Below are positions 36,201-45,055 of a stretch of DNA of 64,000 bases, one piece after another. Below the pieces are notes generated by a model that searched no databases, had not been told where the DNA came from, and saw only the letters and a program-made list of their open reading frames with translations. A program made the translations under genes and the position numbers. Location of the stretch: contig MSXN01000003.1 in assembly GCA_002083555.1 (NCBI GenBank), positions 265,910 through 329,909 of the forward strand, written 5' to 3'. Source of the DNA: Nitrospira sp. ST-bin5. GTDB lineage: Bacteria > Nitrospirota > Nitrospiria > Nitrospirales > Nitrospiraceae. Each line of letters opens with the position of its first letter. Positions within the stretch are counted from its first letter, which is position 1.

Positions 36201-38112
36201 AATCCAGGACGGTGGCATCGTACGACTGGGTCTGGCCCTTCTCGTCATCCTTGTGGCCAGGCTTGCCCATCGTGGGCATCTGCATGGCAACCCAATCCTT
36301 GATGTTGATGACGGCCGGATTCCCCTTCCAGTTGCTCTTACCCTTATCGGTAATCGTGAACTGCTTGCCGAACCAGTCCACGGTCTGACCGATCAACTTA
36401 TCGGATGCAATCGGGGTCTTGATGCGGCCTTTGCGATCCGGCAACTCACGGAGGTCCGGCATCACGTCGTTCCGCAGATCGCCCTGCTGAATCGTGTTGT
36501 ACACGCGCCAGTAACCCCACATGCCTGCGACATAGTGGTGCGCCACGTGGCAATGGAACAAGAAGTCACCCGCCAACTGCTGGCAGAGACCGGAGCCGCA
36601 CTCGGTTTCCAGGTCAAGGGCTTCTGACGGCCCGATGACTTCCACGTCGACACGGTCGGTCTTGGCACGGATGACCGGATACTTGACCGGACCATTGGTG
36701 CTGGTCGCCCAGAGGTTCATGTCATCGATCGCCCGCGGGCTGCGCGGCCACCGGATCGTACCGCCATGAGGATGGTGGCTGTGGAACACTTCCGATCCAC
36801 CGTGCACCAGGCGGAACTTGGCCGGGTCTCCGATGTAGGAACGGGGAATCGTCGGCGACGGATCGCCGAACGTATAAGAGCTGTAGCCCATCGACTCATC
36901 TTCAAAGCCGAAGTACTCGTGCTGCACATGCATGTTGTTGATGCCGAACGGCTCGCTGCGATAGTTGATCGCGCGGCCACCGGGACGATAGGCGTCCGTC
37001 AGCGGATCGCGCTGCGGGAGGAAGTCACCCTTCTTATTCAAAGGACGGAAGGCTTCGTCGCCGACTTCGTGGTAGTAGAGCACGAACTCACGGAAGTCCG
37101 GGCCTGTCCCGTTCTTGATCATGACCTGCCAGCCGCTCGCGGCCGGGGTCGCGTCGCCGCTGCCGAGCGCTTCCCAATAGGAAGAGCCGCGGGGCTCGAC
37201 GACGAAGGAACCGAACATGCCCATGACGGTCAGCTCGCGATCATTGCTGAACGTATGGAACTGACGGACACCTTCCTGGGTGTTCGGGTGGATATACCAC
37301 TCGTAATCGCCGCTCTTATCCTTGGCAACAATCGTATCCGAATTGGTCGTGGTGGCCGCGGCGCCCGTTGCACTCACCACCATGGAGGAACCATGGATGT
37401 GAAGGCTGACTTCTTCGCCACCTTCGAGCTTGTTGCTCAACTTGATCTTGACGCAGTCGCCCTGGTTGGCGCGGATGGTCAGAGGCTGAATCCACTGGGC
37501 CTGCACGCCCGGGATGATGGCTCCGGGATCGAACCCTTCCTTGTCGCGCGCGGCCTTATTCGTCGCTTCTTCCGCGCGGACCTTGTCGAGGTTCTCATCC
37601 AGCACGTACATGTAGCCGGGATAAAAATCGAGCCACTGATTCAGCGTGATCTCGACGTTGATCGCAGACACGTTGTACTGCTTCACCGGCGCCGTCGCCG
37701 GGCACTTGCCGCCGCCGACCATCGCCACCGGCTCAATGCGGGGATCGGACACCAACAACATGTCCTGCCCACCCGCACCGTATTGGTGCATCATCGACTG
37801 AGTGTTGTACATACCGGTGTTGACGCCCTGCACCTGCGGATCATGGTTCATGTGTTCCATGATGCGCTGGTGCTGCTGCTCGACCATCGAGGACCGCTCG
37901 CCCCTTCCGGACATGGCATCTTCGACGATCGTCTGACCTTTGAGTTGCTCCGCCCAGGCGGGGAGCTGGTGAGTCATCGCGACTTTCGGAGCCGCATGAC
38001 CTGCGGGAGTGACAGTCTCGGCTGATGCCAGCGGCGCCCACAATAGGGCTACCGCTGCCATGGCGCCAAGCATACGGGTAGGCACACATACCCGTGGCGT
38101 GTGAGATAACAT
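33253..38112 (-). CDS. Giant multicopper oxidase-like periplasmic protein (1619 aa)
   Basis: Signal peptide about 1-31. It is built of repeated cupredoxin domains, several times longer than laccase-type oxidases. Copper motifs are HIHG at 238-241, HSHHPHG at 444-450, the type 1/trinuclear HCHVAHH at 520-526, HWHF at 821-824 and WHDH at 951-954. The last 400 residues keep the fold pattern (GDCVKVNLKNK, GVNYRSEP, QPGDYVYSNQ) but have lost the ligands. Each domain opens with a similar V-K-x-Y/F-N-V motif (145, 1232), pointing to internal duplication. AAGGAGG precedes the ATG; it is a single-gene unit with promoter and terminator. Substrate unknown; nitrogen-oxide, metal or cytochrome oxidation are possible. 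Confidence 0.88.
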   Translation of the reverse strand: MLSHTPRVCVPTRMLGAMAAVALLWAPLASAETVTPAGHAAPKVAMTHQLPAWAEQLKGQTIVEDAMSGRGERSSMVEQQHQRIMEHMNHDPQVQGVNTGMYNTQSMMHQYGAGGQDMLLVSDPRIEPVAMVGGGKCPATAPVKQYNVSAINVEITLNQWLDFYPGYMYVLDENLDKVRAEEATNKAARDKEGFDPGAIIPGVQAQWIQPLTIRANQGDCVKIKLSNKLEGGEEVSLHIHGSSMVVSATGAAATTTNSDTIVAKDKSGDYEWYIHPNTQEGVRQFHTFSNDRELTVMGMFGSFVVEPRGSSYWEALGSGDATPAASGWQVMIKNGTGPDFREFVLYYHEVGDEAFRPLNKKGDFLPQRDPLTDAYRPGGRAINYRSEPFGINNMHVQHEYFGFEDESMGYSSYTFGDPSPTIPRSYIGDPAKFRLVHGGSEVFHSHHPHGGTIRWPRSPRAIDDMNLWATSTNGPVKYPVIRAKTDRVDVEVIGPSEALDLETECGSGLCQQLAGDFLFHCHVAHHYVAGMWGYWRVYNTIQQGDLRNDVMPDLRELPDRKGRIKTPIASDKLIGQTVDWFGKQFTITDKGKSNWKGNPAVINIKDWVAMQMPTMGKPGHKDDEKGQTQSYDATVLDWAWNGNVAMSEPESTIDNPKYKSTHPGKRHPIMFEPMTGKVAWPHLTPHFGRRVMFSPNHVGAPWLEMIRRDANGEESVDQALPGENGVWSLCPENAGRKSYNVHFVKMPIKIAKAQGKEPPVIDPNGLIYVLHEEEAAIRANDDLKYPLVVRGNIYDCLDWTLTSEWDDDDYTNFQSSKINTHWHFLQFDNQASDGVITGFSYEQSVRPFTMLEKKNKKGLPAPMNTVLTGAVKKGATSLSVKNAKQYHVGTLIMVGADNVKGNEISRIKAINGNTIVLAKGLKNDHPANDIITVEFVRQRFWVDADVGTVFWHDHAFGATTWPHGGFGTFIAEPVGSTYHDPKTGKEVRSGPIADVRTVEPVGHGVNNSFRELMVQVHDTVPHTVNVVTAGNPPGQPIEVALEAGKTVSFMMPEKIYMTPMPFLNGGTHTTGSGLNFRAGPIAQRLATNPDSSQIFNSNIHGDPYTPTLRAYVGDTMVFRLLHTLMNESMVWTLSGHTFLTERYAGDANRKNSIHIGIAERYDLVVPQAGGPRLQAGDYIHFNGRSSKFSEGGWGIIRVYDKEQADLKKLTSGFSTKNEIPKALPVCPADAPVKSFNVVALDFPSMKFNAKAPETIEVDFERKILMTNPEAKIYALEEDTAKVASGAQPMPLTLRVNIGDCVKVNLKNKMKASKASFSAIGLAFDPKESMGANVGNNQGDQTIAPGAERTYTYYADPFNGETTSLVWDWGNVMTNPRNGLFGAIVVGPKGAKYRDPKTGADLSTKNAWAADVILDHSLPGMENRPNYRDVALFFQDEDNIIGTSFMPYVQNVAGLTGVNYRSEPYKFREEQGCSLGKVFQPCKADKPEDPATPLIEAHAGDPVRIHILGVSNEQNGMFSVEKHEWPIEPFMRGADQISVVEFSGSETIDAFIPSAGGPYRQPGDYVYSNQRLPYSQSGQWGYVRVLPSGDQRLLPLHGTGAGMKSASVGQPMQVIPVAAK

Positions 38113-38492
38113 GGACCGGCCTCCTTGTTATTATGATGAACCTATGTAAAACAGGACCAGAGAACCCAAATACACACAAAACGGTAACGAAAAATTTCGT
38201 ATCTCGGACGAAGATGAATCGTCCGCCTAAAGGAGGCCGCACGATACTGAACTCCAGAATCTCTGTCAACCCCCTTGGACAGTTCAGCGATCGAAATGGG
38301 GCCGATTGCCTCACCTGCTCTTCGTTTCCACTGCCCCGTACCGTTCGGAATCTATCCGCCCCCTCTCCCCTCCACCGCTTCCTGCCGTCGCTCTATCTGA
38401 CGCCTACTTGCTGCGCCGCCCGTCACCCTCGCATAATGCGTCGCGATCCACGGACTTCCATGCCCCGACTCCGGTAGGACTGACCGATTGTC
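38113..38492. other. 380-bp divergent intergenic region
   Basis: Separates the multicopper oxidase (minus) from the NarL-type kinase (plus). It holds the AAGGAGG site of the oxidase, a minus-strand promoter candidate at 38241-38269 and a short imperfect palindrome ACGAAA-AA-TTTCGT at 38187-38200 that could be an operator within the oxidase leader. No convincing ORF or plus-strand promoter was seen. Confidence 0.5.
38241..38269 (-). promoter_or_regulatory. Candidate promoter of the multicopper oxidase
   Basis: Minus strand TTGACA (38269-38264), a 17-nt spacer and TATCGT (38246-38241), giving a leader of about 120 nt before the ATG at 38112. The -35 is perfect and the -10 matches four of six consensus bases. 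Confidence 0.5.
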
Positions 38493-39566
38493 ATGACGCC
38501 GCAACTGCTTCACGTTCTGATCATTGGGGGCAGCCTTGCGCTCTTTGGCCTCGATCTCTTACTGCCATTGGGAGTCGCGAACGCCGTGCTCTATGCCGGC
38601 GTGGTCTTTCTTGCCGCACTCAGCCCGTCACCCCGGCTTCCCATTCTGACTGCCGGGGGATGCTCCGTCCTCACCATCGTCGGCGCATGGTTCAGCCCAT
38701 CGATTCCAGACGTCCCGCTCTGGGTGGCCCTGTCGAACCGGACATTCAGCCTGGTCGCCATATGGGCGCCAATCCTGTTCCTCGCCCAACGCCGGCAGAC
38801 GGAGGCGCTACTCCGGCGCCTCAATGATTCGCTGGAGACCCGGGTGCAGAGCCGTACGGCCGAAATTGCCGCAAAGGAGCTGGCACTTCGCCAAACGCAG
38901 GAAGAACTGCGCGCCCTGACCAGCCGCCTCCTGACCGTGCAGGACGAAGAACGGCGGCGCATCGCGCACGACTTACATGACGATATCAATCAGCGGCTCG
39001 CGATGCTGGCTCTCGGTCTTCGGACGCTGGAACAGCCTGAACATACCCTGCCCGAATCGGTCCGCACCACCCTGGATCAAAGCCAGGAGGACATTCTTAC
39101 CCTCTCGAACGACGTCCGACACATGGCCTATCGCTTTCACCCCTCGATATTGGACGACCTTGGCCTGGACGCCGCATTGCGGCGCTTGCTCGACGATTTT
39201 ACCCATCGAACAAAGATTAAAACGCTGCTAGTCAATCCACCCTTCATCACCTCGCCGTCCAAAGCGATTGCCACAGCCGTCTACCGAATCGTCCAGGAAT
39301 GCCTCTCGAATATCACCCGTCATGCCAAGGCCACGTGCGTGGAAGTGGAACTCTTCAGCAGCGAGCGAGAGCTTGATCTCACGGTTCGCGATAATGGCGT
39401 CGGGTTCGAGGTCGATGCCGCCCAACACGAACGACTAGGCCTTGGCCTCTTCAACTTACGCGAGCGGGCACTGGCGTTTCGTGGAACCTCTCGCGTACAG
39501 TCTCAGCCAGGGCAAGGTACGGAAATCCACGTGCACCTCCCGCTGTTCGAGCCTTCCTCCCTATGA
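38493..39566 (+). CDS. Membrane sensor histidine kinase, NarL-type (HisKA_3)
   Basis: 357 aa. Three or four N-terminal TM helices (about 5-98) with little exposed loop, then a coiled coil (about 100-150), a HisKA_3 dimerisation domain with ERRRIAHDLHDD (H162 likely phosphorylated) and a HATPase_c domain with VRDNGVGF and LGLFNLRERA. The membrane domain resembles MASE-type intramembrane sensors. The start codon of the response regulator gene overlaps its stop (ATGA), giving a coupled pair. Confidence 0.88.
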   Translation: MTPQLLHVLIIGGSLALFGLDLLLPLGVANAVLYAGVVFLAALSPSPRLPILTAGGCSVLTIVGAWFSPSIPDVPLWVALSNRTFSLVAIWAPILFLAQRRQTEALLRRLNDSLETRVQSRTAEIAAKELALRQTQEELRALTSRLLTVQDEERRRIAHDLHDDINQRLAMLALGLRTLEQPEHTLPESVRTTLDQSQEDILTLSNDVRHMAYRFHPSILDDLGLDAALRRLLDDFTHRTKIKTLLVNPPFITSPSKAIATAVYRIVQECLSNITRHAKATCVEVELFSSERELDLTVRDNGVGFEVDAAQHERLGLGLFNLRERALAFRGTSRVQSQPGQGTEIHVHLPLFEPSSL

Positions 39567-40198
39567 AGAAACCGACCGTCATTCTCGCCGACGACCACAC
39601 CCTGGTACTCGAAGGCTTTCGGCGCCTCCTCGAAACCCACTGCGAACTCCTGGCGACGGTCGGAGACGGACAGGCGTTATTGAAGGCGGCCGCGCAACAT
39701 CGTCCTGACATCGTCATCCTGGACATTTCTATGCCTGTGATGAACGGCATCGAAGCCGCCCGCACCCTAAAATCTAAGTTCCCCTCGATGAGGCTGGTGT
39801 TTGTGACAATGCATGCGGATCCCGCCTACGTTCGCGCGGCCTTTCAGGCCGGAGCCTGCGGCTATCTCCTCAAGCAATCTCTGGGCGCCGAATTGACTCA
39901 GGCCCTCCACACCGTCCTGCGGGGGCAGTCCTATGTGACCCCACTGATTGCCAAAGATGTGGTCGACGGCGCGCTGAGCCATGACCAACCGCCTCTCGTT
40001 GAACTGACCGCGCGGCAGCAGGAAGTCTTGCAGCTCATTGTTGACGGCCATTCAGCGAAAGATATCGCCACCAAACTGAACATTTCGCATCGAACGGTCG
40101 AGTTCCACAAAGCCCAACTCATGCAACAACTGGATCTTCATAGCACCGTTGAGCTGATTAAGTTTGCTCTGACAAACGGGCTGGCACGCCTGTCATAG
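39563..40198 (+). CDS. LuxR/NarL-family response regulator
   Basis: 211 aa. Receiver domain with D10/D11, phospho-acceptor D54, threonine-type switch (FVTMHAD) and K107; C-terminal LuxR HTH (about 143-205: LTARQQEVLQLI, DIATKLNISHRTVEFH). Partner of the kinase just upstream. The divergent giant multicopper oxidase is a plausible target by position only. Confidence 0.92.
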   Translation: MKKPTVILADDHTLVLEGFRRLLETHCELLATVGDGQALLKAAAQHRPDIVILDISMPVMNGIEAARTLKSKFPSMRLVFVTMHADPAYVRAAFQAGACGYLLKQSLGAELTQALHTVLRGQSYVTPLIAKDVVDGALSHDQPPLVELTARQQEVLQLIVDGHSAKDIATKLNISHRTVEFHKAQLMQQLDLHSTVELIKFALTNGLARLS

Positions 40199-40327
40199 AC
40201 GATATCCCCCCCCCAGCCTCCTTGGTAATTTTCCCCCGGTACCCTCGTAGTCTTACTGGTGCCTTCCCCCTTTTTCCCCTCTATAGTTCGTTCCCTATTT
40301 CAGATCGAAACCGAGGGAGCCGGGATC

Positions 40328-40744
40328 GTGACATCACCCATTCGCCCCGCCATGATTATCGGTGATTCATCGCGCGCCATGCTGGCCCTTACAGAGGCCT
40401 TGGTGAATAGCGCCTTTGACGTGGTCGCCAGCGTGATGGACAGCGAATCGCTGGTGCTGGCCGCACACCATTACAAGCCGGCGCTGGCCCTCCTGGATTT
40501 CACGCCCTCGTTCGGGGACGCCTTAGCCGCAAGCCGGCAGCTCTCCCGGGAACTCCCGGCAACCAAGATCGTCTTCTTTTCAACCCATGACGACGCCGCC
40601 TATGCCGAGGCCGCCTTTGAGGCAGGAGCCTCGGGCTTTCTTGTCAAACAACGGACCAGTGACCTGACCAGCCTGCTGACCAGAATCCTGCGCGGCGAAC
40701 GGATTCAGCACCCTGCAATCCTCCCCACCCTTTCGCGTCAGTAG
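40328..40744 (+). CDS. Stand-alone receiver-domain protein
   Basis: 138 aa, receiver only. D57 aligns with the phospho-acceptor and FLVKQR holds the conserved lysine, but the acidic pocket has a single D13 (IIGDSS) instead of two acids. The closest look-alike in the window is the receiver of the preceding LuxR regulator (shared AAFEAGASGFLVKQ pattern), suggesting a duplicated regulator that lost its HTH. GTG is chosen because GAGGGAG lies upstream; an earlier in-frame GTG at 40259 has no such site. Confidence 0.72.
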   Translation: MTSPIRPAMIIGDSSRAMLALTEALVNSAFDVVASVMDSESLVLAAHHYKPALALLDFTPSFGDALAASRQLSRELPATKIVFFSTHDDAAYAEAAFEAGASGFLVKQRTSDLTSLLTRILRGERIQHPAILPTLSRQ

Positions 40745-40762
40745 GGGCCACGATCACAGAGA

Positions 40763-40993
40763 ATGAGCAAACCCATCATGCCCGAATCCACCACGCGAAT
40801 CGTTCCCATGTGCGAGCTCTGCCGACGAGTCTATGACCACAGTACTGACGCCGGCCATACAAGCGTCTGGACCCAGCTCCAGGCCTACGTCACCCGACAC
40901 AACCTCCATACCAAGCATGTCGTCTTTGCTCAGTCCCATTGCGAGGACTGTCGAGACGGCTACGCCCTCGGAGCGACTTACGGCCAGCCATAG
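40763..40993 (+). CDS. Small protein with two Cys pairs
   Basis: 76 aa. CELC near residue 17 and CEDC near residue 60 form a likely zinc or iron site around a short alpha/beta segment (VWTQLQAYVTRHNL). No close family is recognised. It follows the receiver gene by 18 nt on the same strand. The start is uncertain: an ATG five codons downstream is also possible. Confidence 0.55.
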   Translation: MSKPIMPESTTRIVPMCELCRRVYDHSTDAGHTSVWTQLQAYVTRHNLHTKHVVFAQSHCEDCRDGYALGATYGQP

Positions 40994-41068
40994 CTCTCGG
41001 TCTCGGCCTTCAACCAGCCCGCGCCCGCGTCTTTTCCTTCCTCCTGCCGGTTGTGCGATAATGCGCGC

Positions 41069-42892
41069 ATGCTCTGGAAACGTTGGCTGGTCGGCGATCC
41101 TCTGAAGACAGCGCAAGCGGCGCACGAACGGCTTTCCAAAACGCTGGCACTGGCGGTGTTTTCATCGGACGCCCTCTCGTCCGTCGCCTATGCCACCGAA
41201 GAAATCCTCCTCGTCTTGGTGCCGGTCAGTATCGCGCTGGCCCACCTTTCAATCCCGATCAGTCTGATGATCGTGCTCCTGCTGGCAATCCTGACGTTGT
41301 CATACTCACAAATCATCTTCGAGTATCCCGGAGGCGGCGGCGCCTATATTGTTTCGAAATCGAACCTGGGCGAGTGGCCAGGATTGACCGCGGCGGCCTC
41401 GCTGATGATCGATTATGTCCTCACGGTCGCCGTCAGCGTAGCCGCAGGCATCGCCGCGATCACGTCCGCGTTCCCCAGCTTGTTCCCCCACCGTACGGCA
41501 CTGGGCGTCTTTGCCATCACGATGGTCCTGCTGGTAAATCTCCGCGGGGTGCGGGAATCGGGAAAGTTCTTCGCGATTCCCACCTATCTGTTCATCGGAA
41601 CCCTCTTGCTCATGCTGGGCATCGGCGGCATCCAACTGCTTTCCGGCCACCTCACCCCGGTGGTCGCGCCTGACCTCGCCGGGCAAGCAGCCATCGAATC
41701 GCTGTCGATTTTCCTGCTTCTCCGTGCCTTCTCTTCCGGATGTACCGCACTGACCGGCGTCGAGGTGATTTCAAATGGCGTCTCCGCATTTCGGGCTCCC
41801 GAACCCAAGAATGCCGCCATCACGATGGTCACAATGGCGGTCGTGCTCGGGACGCTCTTTATGGGAATCAGCACGTTGGCCTATCATCTCGGCGTGATCC
41901 CCAAAGAGGACGAGACCGTCATCTCACAAGTCGCCCGCGCCATCTTCGGCGACGGGGCGTTTTACTATTTGGTTCAAGCCGCAACCATGACAATTTTGAT
42001 TCTGGCCGCGAACAGCGCCTTTGCGGGCTTCCCTCGCCTCGCCTCGCTACTGGCTCGGGACAGTTTCATGCCGCACCAGATGGCCGTCATGGGCGATCGC
42101 CTGGTCTTCTCAAACGGTGTCATCATCCTGGGCGTCCTCTCCTGCTTTTTGATTGTGCTATTTCAGGGCGATACCCATGCCTTGATTCCGCTGTATGCCG
42201 TCGGCGTATTTCTATCCTTCACACTCTCCCAGGCCGGGATGGTCCGACGCTGGCTCATCAAGCGGGGGCCCCATTGGCAAACGAAACTCACCATCAATGG
42301 CATCGGCGCCATCGCCACCGCCATCGCCACCCTCATCATTGCCAGCACTAAATTCTCGCACGGGGCCTGGATTGTCATCGTACTCATTCCGCTCTTTATT
42401 CTGATGTTCCGCGGCATCCGTTCACACTACAAAGCCGTGTCGGAACAAATTACCCTGGACCGCCGGGGAGCCCGGCCTCCCATGCCGCGTCGCAATATCG
42501 TGGTGCTCCCCATCAGCGGCGTAAACCGCGCCGTCGTGCGCGCCGTCGACTATGCCCGCAGCCGTCCCGGAGAAGTGCGGGCCGTGCTCGTCGACCTCGA
42601 CCCCGAAGAAACCGCCAAGATTGAAATCCAGTGGGCCCAATGGGGGTGCGGGGTGCATCTCATCGCCCTCCCCTCTCCCTATCGTTCCGTCCTCGGATCC
42701 CTGCTCGACTACATCGAAGAAATTCTCGAGAAGGAACCGGATACCTGGGTCACTGTGATAATCCCCGAAATTCTCCCCGCCCGCTGGTGGCAGAATATCC
42801 TGCATAATCAGCGAGCCTTGATGCTCAAAGCCGCACTGCTGTTCAAAGATCGAGTCGTCTTAACCGATGTACCGTTCCACCTGACGAGGTAG
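41069..42892 (+). CDS. APC-superfamily amino acid permease with C-terminal cytoplasmic domain
   Basis: About 607 aa. Twelve TM helices (about 30-445) with early FSSDALSSVAYATEEIL and FEYPGGGGAYIVSK, hallmarks of the APC permease group that includes PotE-like and related carriers. A soluble domain of about 130 residues follows (VVLPISGVNRAVVRAVDYARS, VTVIIPEILPARWWQNILHNQ), similar to a USP-like regulatory tail. No ribosome binding site was clear; a GTG at 41051 would add six residues. The substrate is not predictable; the GGGGAY loop is family-typical. Confidence 0.85.
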   Translation: MLWKRWLVGDPLKTAQAAHERLSKTLALAVFSSDALSSVAYATEEILLVLVPVSIALAHLSIPISLMIVLLLAILTLSYSQIIFEYPGGGGAYIVSKSNLGEWPGLTAAASLMIDYVLTVAVSVAAGIAAITSAFPSLFPHRTALGVFAITMVLLVNLRGVRESGKFFAIPTYLFIGTLLLMLGIGGIQLLSGHLTPVVAPDLAGQAAIESLSIFLLLRAFSSGCTALTGVEVISNGVSAFRAPEPKNAAITMVTMAVVLGTLFMGISTLAYHLGVIPKEDETVISQVARAIFGDGAFYYLVQAATMTILILAANSAFAGFPRLASLLARDSFMPHQMAVMGDRLVFSNGVIILGVLSCFLIVLFQGDTHALIPLYAVGVFLSFTLSQAGMVRRWLIKRGPHWQTKLTINGIGAIATAIATLIIASTKFSHGAWIVIVLIPLFILMFRGIRSHYKAVSEQITLDRRGARPPMPRRNIVVLPISGVNRAVVRAVDYARSRPGEVRAVLVDLDPEETAKIEIQWAQWGCGVHLIALPSPYRSVLGSLLDYIEEILEKEPDTWVTVIIPEILPARWWQNILHNQRALMLKAALLFKDRVVLTDVPFHLTR

Positions 42893-42894
42893 CA

Positions 42895-44019
42895 ATGGTT
42901 CATGAAGCGCCAAGCGTGACGCGTCAACCGTGGATTCTGAGCCTGTACCTCTTGACCTTGGCTGTCGGCAGCCTGCTGTCGGCAGACCCAACCTTTGCGT
43001 TTAAAATCGCGGCCCCGGCCGACGGCGCCACGCTGAAATCCGGGCAAACCGTGACCGCAAAGGTCGACCTCGGGGCGGACAGCGGAATCGTGAAAGTCCG
43101 TTACTACTGGTACGGGGAACAGGCCGAGACGCTCGTACAACAAGACGACTCAGACACGTCGATCATGCCCCAGCAAGACAGGCTGAGCGATGATCGCTTC
43201 TCCAGGAAAGACAGCATCTCCGGCGCCCCGGTGGTCGCCGTCGCCGCCCTCTCCTCCAGTTCGGACCAAACGCCGCCGTTCGGCGGCATCCTGAAGATCC
43301 CGAAAGAAGCGGTCGGACCGATGCGCCTCCTGGCCGTTGCTGAAATTTCACGCGGACGGTTGGGAACTCGCACCGTGTTTGACGAAGTCATTGTGAAGAT
43401 CGAGCCGGAAGCGGCCCTGCAGACAATCGACTTCGAGACGGACAAACCGTTGCAACTAGGGCGCACGGGTCAATCCTCGGCATTCGGCCATGTCGATTCT
43501 CTGGGCAAAGTCTTCGAACTTCCGGTTGTAGGGGAGTTCGCCGACGGAGTCGTCCGGCCCCTCGCCTCGCCTGCCAGCGGCACGAGCTACCAGAGTTCCA
43601 ACCCAGCCGTCATCAAGGTTCTCACCGGTGGAATGCTGCAGATCGTCGGGAACGGGAAGGCGATCCTGACCGTGACCAATCGCGGCAAGCAGGCATCGCT
43701 CGACATCAATGTGACCGTGAACGACGAACCCAACGAACCACCGGTCGCCGATGCAGGCAAGAGCAAGACCGTGAAGGCCGGAACGAAGGTGAAGCTGAGC
43801 GGGTTGAACAGCCGCGACGCCGAGGGGGAAGCTCTCTACTACTCCTGGAGCCAAGTCCGTGGCAGCAAAGTGCCTCTTCTGGATGTGAACGGCCCCGAAG
43901 CCTCCTTCCAAGCCCCGCACGTCTCCGAGCCGCGCACCTACCGATTCAAGCTGCGCGTGACGGATAAGAAAGGCGCGGACTCAGTGCCGGCCTATGTGGA
44001 TGTGGTGGTGGAGCCGTAG
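42895..44019 (+). CDS. Exported Ig-like/PKD-domain protein
   Basis: 374 aa. Signal segment about 13-36. Three beta-domains follow: a BACON/cadherin-like start (APADGATLKSGQTVTAKVDL), a BIG2-like middle (YQSSNPAVIKVLTGGMLQIVGNGKAILTVTNRG) and a C-terminal PKD domain (EPPVADAGKSKTVKAGTKVKLSGLNSRDAEGEALYYSW...). These domains occur in surface and adhesion proteins. The ATG lies 2 nt after the permease stop with GAGG upstream, so it shares that transcript. Confidence 0.82.
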   Translation: MVHEAPSVTRQPWILSLYLLTLAVGSLLSADPTFAFKIAAPADGATLKSGQTVTAKVDLGADSGIVKVRYYWYGEQAETLVQQDDSDTSIMPQQDRLSDDRFSRKDSISGAPVVAVAALSSSSDQTPPFGGILKIPKEAVGPMRLLAVAEISRGRLGTRTVFDEVIVKIEPEAALQTIDFETDKPLQLGRTGQSSAFGHVDSLGKVFELPVVGEFADGVVRPLASPASGTSYQSSNPAVIKVLTGGMLQIVGNGKAILTVTNRGKQASLDINVTVNDEPNEPPVADAGKSKTVKAGTKVKLSGLNSRDAEGEALYYSWSQVRGSKVPLLDVNGPEASFQAPHVSEPRTYRFKLRVTDKKGADSVPAYVDVVVEP

Positions 44020-44099
44020 CTAACCAACTAAAGGGTCTCCTACCTCATTCTGCTACAAAGACTCGCTGGTTAAGCTACTGCCCGATCAAGGCTATAACC

Positions 44100-44663
44100 C
44101 TATGCTCCCTGCTTCCCTATTTCTTTAGCCATTTTGGCTAGAGTCTTGAAGAGCGCCTCAACCCGAGACTGATATTGGCTCGTGAACCGATCCATCCATA
44201 GTCTATTGTATTCAATTGCGACTCGCTTTTTCATTTTCGCATCTTTTGCACCAACGGGAGTGGAGTAGTACGCTATCACCCCATCTAGCTCGTCTTCACT
44301 GAAACTCTCCGCGTACGCATCTTTCAGATGGTCTCCGATTGTGCCAATCTCACCCATTGAAGTCCTTAAGTCCTCCCAAAATACTTCAACGTGCGCGTCG
44401 ATCTTTCTCTTGGTTTCTCCAGCGGCATCAGGAAAGGCAGCTTTTATATATCCCGCTACTTCTTGTTTATACTCATCAATATATTTCTGAGTAAGCGCAT
44501 CAGATTCGGCCTCCAACTCTGAGATGTGAATCAGATCGAGCAACTTTTCAATTTTCTCACTTGCTTTAAACTTATCAAGATCCGCGACCTGCAATCCCAC
44601 TGCAGACAAGACTATCCCCACACAGCACAACCAAATGATTGTTTGGATACAGCAACTTCCCAT
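44100..44663 (-). CDS. Exported DUF2059 protein
   Basis: 187 aa. N-terminal hydrophobic segment with four cysteines, then an all-helical domain ending in a DUF2059-type motif (YAESFSEDELDGVIAYYSTPVG). AT-richer than its neighbours, with many AAA, ATT and TTT codons, which together with the nearby pseudogene suggests imported DNA. Convergent with the PKD gene. Function unknown. Confidence 0.72.
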   Translation of the reverse strand: MGSCCIQTIIWLCCVGIVLSAVGLQVADLDKFKASEKIEKLLDLIHISELEAESDALTQKYIDEYKQEVAGYIKAAFPDAAGETKRKIDAHVEVFWEDLRTSMGEIGTIGDHLKDAYAESFSEDELDGVIAYYSTPVGAKDAKMKKRVAIEYNRLWMDRFTSQYQSRVEALFKTLAKMAKEIGKQGA

Positions 44664-45055
44664 AGAGAAAGCGTTTCATCATCTGCTTGAGCACAATTCT
44701 CGCTTTGTACCATCGAGTTTAGCGTACATCCCCTCACCGTCAAGAGCGATCAGCTCTTCTGCCTGTGCTCTCTGCTCAACCGTACCGGCCCGAAGACTTG
44801 GCGGGCCTGCTAAAGCTCCTTGATGTGACGCCGGAGGACGAGACCGAAAATGGAGCAAAGAATGGTTTCCCAGCGGGAACAAAACGGTGTTTGGATTTAT
44901 CCTCTCTCAGCCACCACACCAATCTGTACGCTTGGCGGGCTTGGTGGAGCCCCCCCACATGATGGCAGGTTCGCCTCAAGGGTTTGCCCTCAGAAGTCCT
45001 TTCCCCCATACTGACCTCGTTGCGAGACACAGCATCCTAAGCGAAGGAGCCGATC
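44664..45055. other. 392-bp region between DUF2059 and RHH genes
   Basis: Contains the decayed gene fragment at 44774-44878 and otherwise no supported gene. The two minus-strand ORFs that cross it (44679-44882 and 44776-45030) are in different frames from the ancestral protein and are not counted. Confidence 0.5.
44774..44878 (-). pseudogene. Decayed copy of the HExxH enzyme 3' end
   Basis: Read on the minus strand this stretch parallels the last 35 codons or so of the gene at 45409-46974. It encodes LRRHIKEL, then an in-frame TAG where the intact gene has CAG, then QARQVFGPVRLS. Most differences are scattered substitutions. The rest of the gene is absent, so this is a truncated and mutated duplicate, left beside its source by a local duplication or a past insertion. 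Confidence 0.8.

Noticed and set aside
40201..40260. C-rich run after the LuxR regulator
   Set aside because: No stem or coding evidence; simple composition bias.
44776..45030. 84-aa minus-strand ORF over the decayed fragment
   Set aside because: It is in a different frame from the ancestral protein and the fragment carries an in-frame stop.
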